This document shows positions 56,256 through 64,000 of a stretch of DNA of 64,000 nucleotides, piece by piece; the stretch's first letter is position 1; every line of letters begins with the position of its first letter. Source of the DNA: Novakomyces olei (lineage: Eukaryota; Ascomycota; Novakomycetes; Novakomycetales; Novakomycetaceae); the NCBI GenBank assembly GCA_016906335.1, contig JADEYG010000007.1:744001-808000 (forward strand), in the 5' to 3' direction. The notes beneath the pieces were generated by a model. The model searched no databases, had not been told where the DNA came from, and saw only the letters and a list, made by a program, of their open reading frames with translations. Both the position numbers and the translations under genes were made by a program.

Positions 56256-57434
56256 ATGACAGAGGAATATTTGTCAAAGTGCGATAGCCGCTCGTCAGAC
56301 GGAACGGCGCACGAGCTGCTGGCGATTGAAGGCACAACTATTGCGCTTATTCATGAAGGCAGCAAGCATGAGCGTGCCCGCGGTACGCTGCACGTGCTCG
56401 CTGCTGAAGGCGGCAGCAATGGCAATGACAATGACAATGACATCAGTGACTCTTCGTTGTCAGCGCTAGTTTTGCTTTTGCACGTGGACGACGGCTTTGA
56501 TTTGGTCCTCGAGCGGACGACGCCTATTTACTTGAAGCCTCCACAGGGCTACCTTGTACCTTACACGGCTATTGAAGGCTCCTTTCTCGAGCTTCAGTGC
56601 CCTTTAGCAGACATGGAGACTCTGGCAACACTGGAAACTTTGCTGACAGAGTACGCAGCGCTGATGGACACTTCGCTGCGCAATACTGTAGCCCTTATGG
56701 ACTCTGAAAGTGGGGCACTGGTGGGCACTTTGGACACTAAAGTAGACGAAGACGAGAGTCTCCGCGACGCAAATGGTAAAGATCCCGTCATTGTCCAAAT
56801 GGACCAGGCCGAAGAACACGCGCACGTGACCGCTGCTACGGGGAGGGTAGAGCGAGCAGGCGATTATATAGCTTATGGCGTAGTTTTGGGTGCAGAAAGT
56901 GTGGGCAGTATGTTGAACACGGCAGCAAAAAAGTACAGAGACCGAAGGGCAGAGCAACAGCCAGACAGGAAGCCTGTACAGTTTAGTGAAAACACTCGAG
57001 CCCGGGCTCGTCGTATTTACGCACTGTCTAACCGGCTCGTCCACGTCTCTGACCGTACTTTGGGCGCTGTTAGACGTGCAGCTAGTGCGGCTGGAGGAGC
57101 TTTTGGTCGAGACATTTACATTCCCTCCGCTGCCTCGTCCTCGCGAATGGGCCAAGGCCTGACGGCCGTTTCAAAAGTCTTTGATGGGCTCCATGAGGCT
57201 GCGGTATCACTGAGTGCAGATGTTAGTACGGCACTTCAAACAGCAGTAGAGGCGCATTATGGCGAGGAAGCAGGCGCAGTGTCTCATGATGTTGCTGGCG
57301 CTGTACGTAACGTTGTTCTCGTCTACTATGACGGTATTGGCGTACAACGTCGTGCGCTTTTAAAGGCTGCTGGAAGGGGAGTAGTAAGAGGCCGGACGAA
57401 TAAGGGTCATGATGTATTCATGGCGGCCTCTTGA
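56256..57434 (+). CDS. Spartin/senescence-domain protein
   Basis: 392 aa, intronless. The N-terminal half contains a mixed strand region (LVLLLHVDDGFDLVLERTTPIYL...GYLVPYTAIEGSFLELQCP). The C-terminal half is a Gly/Ala-rich helical senescence domain: RAGDYIAYGVVLGAESVGSM, RIYALSNRLVHVSDRTLGAV, AASAAGGAFGRD and KAAGRGVVRGRTNKGHDVF. This pattern is shared by animal spartin and plant/fungal senescence-domain proteins, which bind lipid droplets and transfer lipids. No MIT domain is seen. Family call is good; role in this organism is inferred. Confidence 0.75.
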   Translation: MTEEYLSKCDSRSSDGTAHELLAIEGTTIALIHEGSKHERARGTLHVLAAEGGSNGNDNDNDISDSSLSALVLLLHVDDGFDLVLERTTPIYLKPPQGYLVPYTAIEGSFLELQCPLADMETLATLETLLTEYAALMDTSLRNTVALMDSESGALVGTLDTKVDEDESLRDANGKDPVIVQMDQAEEHAHVTAATGRVERAGDYIAYGVVLGAESVGSMLNTAAKKYRDRRAEQQPDRKPVQFSENTRARARRIYALSNRLVHVSDRTLGAVRRAASAAGGAFGRDIYIPSAASSSRMGQGLTAVSKVFDGLHEAAVSLSADVSTALQTAVEAHYGEEAGAVSHDVAGAVRNVVLVYYDGIGVQRRALLKAAGRGVVRGRTNKGHDVFMAAS

Positions 57435-57976
57435 TCATTCTGAGGTTGAGGGGGGTTTGTACATTAGGCTTGTGTTGAGATATGTGTTTGATTATAATGT
57501 TATTCTCTGGGAAATAGTCAAAGATAGAGCTGCGTCAAATTAGAGCTGCGTCAAGATAGCTGCGTCAGAGGTACAAAACGCTTGTATTATTATCTGCGTC
57601 CTAACATTGTCGCGTATATATAAAGTTAGATAGGCGACTTATACGGAATATCAAGGTTACTTTAACGACCCGCTCGATAAATTTGGCAAGTATACCTTGC
57701 CGCTGACAGGTACTGTAATAAAGTCCCGGCAAAGTACCAAAAGTACCCAATGTGCTGTCCCGCGTAAGACATAAATGTGTCCAACGTTACATTTATGTAT
57801 GGCACAGTACTCACAGTACCGATAAATGTACGGCTAATCAGGGCCAAAAAGTAACACATTTTAATCAGTAACTGCGTCTACCGCCACGCCAATGATCGAC
57901 CACATGATCATGTTACCGCACACGGCTGAGCCATAATGAATCATCCAATTGAGTGCGACCCAAGTCTTTAAGCTCA
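57435..57976. promoter_or_regulatory. Intergenic region spartin-like / Zn2Cys6 gene
   Basis: Short direct repeats AGAGCTGCGTCAA...ATAGCTGCGTCA (57529-57570) and GGTACTGT/AAGTACC motifs (57710-57750). A short open minus-strand frame (57662-57859) has no family features. Nothing else was supported. Confidence 0.4.
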
Positions 57977-59943
57977 ATGGCTCCTCGCCGGCGACCTTGC
58001 GATGCCTGCCGTAACCGCAAATCGCGGTGCGAGTTTGATGGAACGGAACCGCGATGCTGTCTTATGTGCCGCTTCCACTCTACCGAGTGCACTTTCCACA
58101 AAGACCCACCGCCCCGACCTGTGCATGCGAAGAAATGGGCTCATGGCGAGTTCACTGTCCCCATTCTGTCCTCCTCCTCCTCTTCCAAGAAGGCATTTAT
58201 GGCTACGGCTTCTGTCCGTGAAGCGGTAGATCGCGCTTCCGTAACTTCATACAACTTGAGTCGTGCTAAAGTACCAAGTTCCCTACTCAATTCGAACTTG
58301 GGACTCAACAACGATCAAAGTGTCCACTACATTGGCCACACTCACGCTCTAGCGCCGCCTACTTTTTCATTCGCGCCCTTTCAAGAAGGCCAAACTGAAC
58401 TTGGATCGCGGCTGAGTGTCCGCCAAGTACAAGCAAACACCACGTTTCTCATAGCCGCAGAATCAAATGAGAATCGTGCACGGGTTGCAGTTGATCTGAC
58501 GGCTCTTGATGCGATTATTCAGCCTTATGCTGCCGACTTGACTCGTGTATATTTCGCCCGAGTGCATCCTTGTTTTCCCCTCGTGGACAAGCACGTTTGG
58601 CTGGAAAAAACTGAGAGAAATCAGGCAGAAATTTCACCACTTTGCCTGGTGGGCATGTACGCAGTCGCCCTGAAATGGTGGGATCAGGATGCGGGGCTAC
58701 GAGAGCAGAAACGGCGGCCAGATGAGGCCGCACTTCACGCATTAGGGGACCGTTTATTGTCGGAAATGATGTGCGAGCCTTTTGCTCATTTTTCACACGT
58801 ACAGGGGGCAGCATTAATACTGCTTGCCCGGCAGGGAGAAAATGTTAGTTGGGCACAATTGTCTCTGATTGTGGCCAAAGCCAAGCAGCTGGGACTCCAT
58901 CTCGACTGTGAAGCCTGGAGTATTTCTGTGTGGGAGAAGATGTTACGGCGCCGGCTGGCTTGGGCACTTTATGTTATAGATGCTTGGTACGCTCTAGGAC
59001 TGGGGATGCCGCCTAATATATCGGAATCTTGGTGGCACGTACGCGTGCCCCTGCAATCAGAGTTTTCAATTCACGGTGATACAAGTGAGCAGGAGCATAT
59101 TGCTTACTTGGTGTTTTTGCAGCTGATCAACCTGAGTCGGATTGTTGCTGCTATTTGTCATACAATTACGTACGTATTTTAATTGGTCTTTTTTTTTAAA
59201 AATTTTATTTATCGATGATTATCTAGTATGATGCTAATTAAAGCGGAGCAACGATGGAGACTTCAGGTGTCGCGAGTCTCGAGCTCGATGCCTGTGATCG
59301 GTTTCAGCAGCGAATGAACGACTGGTTTCACAAACTTCCGGCTGCCTTTTGGGACGCTGATGACTTTGCAGTCCCTATAAAATCGTTACAATTATGTTTT
59401 GTTGCGGTCAATGTTGTTATTGGAAGGCTATTGTTACAATCCTCTGGAAATATGCACGCAGAAACACAGAGAATGTGTCGCGAATCGGCTCGTCGACGCG
59501 TACTTACAGTTATTGAGTTTATGCGTAGTCTAAGAAGCATTAAATCTGTGCAAGTCTTTTGGTACCCCGGCGTTGAACACTGTGCCTTGCTGGCTGGATT
59601 GCTGGTTCACACAATGCTTGTCACTTCTATCACTTTGGAGGAAGCAGCCTGGTTTCGTGCCTGTTTACAAAACTTTAGCACTCTTTTAAATGACCTTTGT
59701 GAAAGCAATGCTGGGTTTAAACTCGCACAGGCTCGATTGGATCAGATTACCATGTACATTTCGCAGGTAAGCGACGAGCAAATTGTATCCCGGCAAGAGC
59801 TGGCTCGAGCTCTATGGTCCACGATTGTAGACGGGATTAATCTTAGTCCAGACGGATTGAATGCAGGAGCAATAAATTTGAACCAAGAGCAGGTCGAGCC
59901 AAACCAGGATGAGGTTTCCTTGAGCCAGGATGAGTATTTGTAA
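57977..59943 (+). CDS. Zn2Cys6 fungal transcription factor
   Basis: Exons 57977-59169 and 59244-59943; 630 aa. The binuclear cluster is at the N-terminus (CDACRNRKSRCEF, then CCLMCRFHSTECTF). The middle carries a fungal-trans-type region: IQPYAADLTRVYFARVHPCFPLVDK, LCLVGMYAVALKWWD, ALILLARQGEN, IVAKAKQLGLHLDCEAW and RRRLAWALYVIDAWYALGLGMP. The spacing recalls the nitrogen co-activators DAL81/TamA, but this is a loose impression. The tail has a triplicated NQ(D/E)-type unit (NLNQEQVEPNQDEVSLSQDE). The intron ends GCTAATTAAAG; this acceptor is the only one that keeps the long second frame. Confidence 0.85.
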
Positions 59944-60225
59944 ACTGAACGAGTATATCCTGGGAGTTTTCGTCGCGACTTTGAATCTGCACGAATGCTT
60001 ATTGACTAGCAAAAGCTGTTGATTGTGCTGAATGAGCATTTCGAAATTTAAACAGATTTTTTTAAGAGAGCTTTGATAGGCGTTGTACCAATATTAATTA
60101 ATAAAACACTTGCAGTAATGCTAAACCTCACAGTGTAAACATTACTCAAGCCATGAAAAAACGTAGACATAAATTGGACATAATTCAAGCTAAATAATCT
60201 AGACAATCATAATTATGAATGAAAA
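59944..60225. other. Convergent 3' flanks of Zn2Cys6 and DUF1275 genes
   Basis: A/T-rich with a TTAATTAATAAAAC polyadenylation-type element (about 60090). No gene seen. Confidence 0.4.
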
Positions 60226-61144
60226 TCAAGTACAATCCCGGCGCGGGGGGAAAGCGAGCCAGCTGGCGGCAATGGCGGCCTTCAAAGAGGCAGCCAGCCA
60301 AAGCACAGACGCAAGTCCTACCCTCCGCTCTATCCAGCCACCACAAACAGCTCCGACAAAGGCAGCCAGAGCACCGGCGACTCGGCGATCCCGTTTTTCA
60401 TTGTGGAGAGAGAATATTTGAGCATCACTGGTCAGATCGTTATATAAACTAGTAAGAACAGTGGTAGGCAATTCGTTAAACCCGAGGACACGGCTCGAGG
60501 CCACCTGCGCACCAAACTGAACAGACAGCATTGGAATAGCGATACAAATTCGCTCGTTGTATAATCGGAAACGAGGCGGGATAACGCCGGTTTGTACCAG
60601 GATTGCGGGTATAAATATAAGCAGACTTTGCAGCAAAAACCCGAGGAAAAGGGAGCTTCGTCTTAAGGGGCCCATCCATCGTGATAAACGGGAAAAGGTA
60701 AACGATCCCAACATGAACCCGGGAATAGCGATTAAAGCGTGCAGCCAAAGCCGAGGATCGTCCTGCGGCATTCGCGCTGTCCCGATACCAAGAAACACAG
60801 TGTTGCCTGTTGCATATTAGAATACGAGCCGCAACATAGACATTGACTATAAAAAGCTCAATCAGAAAAGCAATAGTGCACAGTAATCGGCAGTAAATCA
60901 GTGTCAAAGCCTACTTTTCCCGAATATTTGAGCGTCAGAAAGCAGAGCGTGCAAGATCAGAATTAGTATTACCTGTTTGCATTCCCGTAAAGACAGAGTA
61001 GGAGGAAAACATGCCAGCGTCTACGAGACAGGTGATATAAAAGCAGAGCAAAAGCGCGATATAGCCATGTTTAGGATCAATCGATTTTTGTAGCCATATT
61101 TCCCCGCTATCATTGCTCTCCTTTGATTCGCTGGCAGACGGCAT
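60226..61144 (-). CDS. DUF1275 (YoaK-like) multi-spanning membrane protein
   Basis: Exons 60973-61144 and 60226-60806; 250 aa. After a short charged N-terminus come several hydrophobic helices: YIALLLCFYITCLVDAGMF, ALIAIPGFMLGSF, LFLGFLLQSLLIFIPAILV and VAGALAAFVGAVCGGW. The DUF1275 signature GMQTGNTVFLG spans the splice junction (CAAACAG|GTAATA to CAACAG|GCAACACT). Family proteins are putative transporters of unknown substrate in bacteria and fungi. A stop lies directly before the ATG. Upstream, GTAAGCTGCGG...CGCTAATTTGTTATAG (about 61170-61206) looks like a 5'-UTR intron. Confidence 0.82.
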
Positions 61145-61792
61145 TCAGGGTCTTTAACTCGACAAGTCTATAACAAATTAGCGATTAGCGCGGCCGCAGC
61201 TTACCGAGGACCGATCCTGAAATGAGAATATTGAAATTCAGAAAGCGCAGTGACAGATTTCGGTGGTTACGCTATCTGTCGCGCGGCAAAAATAATCCAT
61301 CATGCCCACACAAGATTGCTTGAAAAAACGAAAGCGCTATTATAGTATTATCGAGACAAAATATTAGCACATCGCATTTAAGCATTATTAATTATTAACA
61401 AGTATAAAATATACTGGATCATCACTTAATGTATCGATGGATAGAGATACAGACTAAATCTGTGACTAAAATTTGGCAGTTGGAAGGACAAGTGAATCGT
61501 ATCTATTCTACACAATCGCAATCTATTTGGAAACCTGAAGCAGTCTGAACAATACAAGTCTTAACCCATAACCCTTACCTTGCTATCGCGTACAAATCTA
61601 TCTAGTCTACATTGTGTATACATATATATACCCAAGTATATCTCCAGCGCACATCGGGCAAGATCGGTCATTGCTTTGGCAATTGAAGGCCATTTCTCGT
61701 TTAGCCGTGCTTTCTTTGCCTCGAGATTCTTTTGCCTCTCCTCTGCTGCCCTTAGAGTCCGAAACTTTATATCCTTTCGCCTTTCTACCGCT
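61145..61792. other. Region DUF1275 / second Zn2Cys6 gene, with coding-like minus-strand frame
   Basis: Contains the presumed leader and promoter of the DUF1275 gene, and at about 61570-61839 an open minus-strand frame of about 90 codons without ATG (see findings). Also a CCATAACCCTTACC motif at about 61566 and a TATATATATAC run at 61623. Confidence 0.4.
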
Positions 61793-63945
61793 TCAGAACT
61801 CCAGCTGGTAATCCGTATCGAGAAACGGCTCGCAATCAGCTACAGACTGGCCCAGAATCTCGCAAAGCATGCTTGTAATATTCGGGTCAGTACGAGCATC
61901 CACCAGTTTCTCTGTATCAAGGGAATCAATCTTTTGTCTCGGCGGCTGTTTCCCCATAGTCCACCCTGTAGACATAAACGCTTCTGAAAGCAAAGAGAAA
62001 TTGTCACTGAACGGCTTTGCATCCGGCCACCTGTCGGCCATTACACTGAGCAGGGAAACACACCGAGTAATTTGTGGCATTATCCGGTGAATAACGTCAA
62101 AAAGCCTCTCCTGATCCTGGCTCCAGAGGCAGTAAAGTAGAGTAATCCCAGCTCCATATATGTGGTGAAGCGTGTAGTAAGTATGCCTTAAATATCCATT
62201 GGATTGCATTATTTGAAACAGGTTCAGCATCTCTGTTGCTGCGGAAACAACACGGAAGACTTCGTCGCTAGTTGTGCTCCCGTCAATTAAGGCATTTCTG
62301 CAGAGTGTAAAAATCGTATTGTGATAAACGAGTCCCAGTGTGGAGTAAGGGTCCCCTCGCAGTAAGGAAACGTCCAAGTCTCGCGGCAATTCTGCCCAAA
62401 CTTGATCTAATTCTCTAATAAAATGCTTGCGCTGTTCTCGTCTTTCCTCGATTCCACCGTCGGCCCTTTTACACAGAAAGCTCTTCACTAACCCCTGCCA
62501 CCGGCGAAGCCTAATGGTTGCATTGAATATTTGAATAGCAACACTATCAACACTCGTATACTCTGGCAACCAAGGATCAGGCAGGCAAGCGTCAATCTCG
62601 TCATCTGGGATCCGTGTTGGTCGACCCAGTAGGAAAGTATCACTGCGATCAAGCGCATAAATTGAATAAAAAAGCCGATTCCGTTGATCAACATCAAGTC
62701 TTGACCAATGTAACCGGTCCCGGTGCAATGAGGCATCTCTATGTAAACCTTGCTGCATGGCAGTGTTGAGCGACATGCCCACTAGTCGCCAAAGGCTCTG
62801 GCCGGATCGGCTTTGCAGGCTGTAAACGGCCAGTAAGAAAAGCGCCTGCACGCATAGAGTATCATCTCGTACAAGCACCGGGTCAATGTACCTCAGTGCC
62901 GACATGTAAAAGGCTCGTGAACTGTACTTTGCATGGTAACTGAAATGTAAAGGCTCCATAAATTTAGCGCCAATGGCCCACACCATATAAACTTGGAACA
63001 AATCTTGTGCTTGAGCTCCGTTTCGGAGTGTTTGTACATTTGCTAGACGTTGAGCAAAAGCATGACGATCAAGTATGGGGTACTGCCAATGAATCCAGGC
63101 GAAAAAACTCTCTACCAGCTCTTCAGAGTGAGCAGGATTAGGGATAGGAGCCTCTTTTACCTGGCTTTTATATATACTATCATACATCCTGTACTCGGGC
63201 TGTGAATCAACTGGGAGGGGCACCTCCATCTGCAATGTCTTCCCAAGCACTCTCGCAAAAGTTAGGCCTGAAGACGAGCCCATGAAATGATGTTCGCTAG
63301 AGGCACTTAGAGCTAAAAGGCCAACACCTGACGCGATCTCGTCATACTCGTGCGAAGGCAGAACCATGCCCGAAGATTCGGCTGAAACTGATTCCGGTGA
63401 CTTTTCCGATAGACTTTGTCTGGAATCTAGTCGCTGTACTTGCCCAGGCTTTGATCCCGGGGCCGAGCCTGATATATGTCTTGATCCTAATTGAGACTCG
63501 TAAGTTTCATGTTTTGCCAGTTTGGATACTGGCTCTTCTGCACTTTCAGGCGCAGCTGTAGTTGGACCGTTTTCTTCTGCTCCTGTTCCTCCTGCAGCTG
63601 CCGCTGGAAGTGCAATAGAAAGCGACACTCCCGAGTCTGCAGCTGCAAAATGGTCCAGCACTAAATCCGGTCTGTATACATGCAACGATTTTTCCAGTAG
63701 AGCGACTCGTTCTTCCAGAGACTGAACGTATCCGCGCGGATAAAGCCGTTCCGAGTACGGATCTTCCATAACGCAGACCAAATTGGCCCTTCGGCACGCG
63801 GAGCAGCTGAACGTGGGTTAAACAAACCGTAAAGATAACGCATTTGTAATAAAGCAACATCCAACGAATTCAGGCGTAAAAAAAAGAATTGAAAACATTG
63901 GAGATGATTATCCATAATGACTTACGATGGTACTTCACCGTCGCA
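61793..63945 (-). CDS. Zn2Cys6 fungal transcription factor (5' end outside window)
   Basis: Exons 63926-63945 (20 nt) and 61793-63806; an upstream exon lies beyond the window end (acceptor ACTAAT...GCGATAG). The joined exons read CDGEVPSCSACRRANLVC, the second half of the binuclear zinc cluster, followed by YVQSLEERVALLEKSL, a coiled-coil dimerisation element. The first half of the cluster must lie in the missing exon. The middle homology region is seen: FFAWIHWQYPILDRHAF, VWAIGAKFM, LFLLAVYSLQSRSGQSLWRL, GMSLNTAMQQGLHRDASL, FYSIYALDRSDTFLLGRP and DDEIDACLPDP. Target genes unknown. Confidence 0.88.
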
Positions 63946-64000
63946 CTATCGCGATAAAAAGCAAACGCATTAGTTACAATTAAACTTTAAGAGGCAATTG

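Overview
The window is nuclear DNA from an ascomycete fungus, most likely an early-diverging, intron-bearing yeast. The gene set is fungal: SPX/VTC polyphosphate polymerase subunit, Zn2Cys6 and GATA factors, GH5 exo-glucanase-type protein, SLM-type PH protein, NRD1/SEB1-type CID protein. Most genes carry short introns (about 35-220 nt) with GTAAGT/GTACGT-like donors and a CTAAC or CTAAT branch site only a few bases before the 3' AG, a Yarrowia-like arrangement. CTG falls on conserved leucines in the E2 enzyme, so the standard code fits. The species cannot be named from sequence alone. No rRNA, tRNA, CRISPR, transposon or virus-like element was recognised.

Layout. 0-12.4 kb: threonyl-tRNA synthetase (5' end cut by the window), SLM1-like PIP2-binding protein, NRD1/SEB1-like RNA-binding protein, an OB-fold protein, a DUF3807-like protein. 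12.5-21 kb: aspartyl aminopeptidase (M18), SelO/FMP40 pseudokinase, BFA1/byr4-like two-component GAP subunit, XRCC4/LIF1-like NHEJ protein. 21.4-32 kb: a disordered protein whose C-terminus resembles the AF4/FMR2 C-terminal homology domain, a VTC subunit, an ELL-like elongation factor, GCN5. 32.5-39 kb: OST5/TMEM258, the 9-1-1 clamp subunit Rad1, and RAD50. 39.7-51 kb: a GH5 glucanase-like protein lacking the acid/base glutamate, the RanBPM/GID1 protein, BPL1, an Sm-like protein, IES4, UBC11/UBE2C and several small unresolved genes. 51.3-64 kb: white-collar-2-like PAS/GATA factor, CHK1, a spartin-like senescence-domain protein, two Zn2Cys6 regulators (the second cut by the window end) and a DUF1275 membrane protein.

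Shared functions. DNA-damage response: XRCC4/LIF1, RAD50, Rad1 (9-1-1), CHK1 and possibly the OB-fold protein. Mitotic control: BFA1/byr4 and UBC11. Pol II transcription and chromatin: NRD1/SEB1, the AF4-like and ELL-like pair (a candidate super-elongation-complex module about 4 kb apart), GCN5, IES4. Promoters repeatedly carry AACCCTAA/TTAGGG telomere-type motifs (Tbf1/Teb1-type sites), and the VTC promoter has a CACGTG box. Large AT-rich tandem repeats with 7- and 8-bp units lie in one intron and two intergenic regions.

Exon limits were read by eye from reading frame, splice signals and family conservation. Those stated as uncertain need transcript data.
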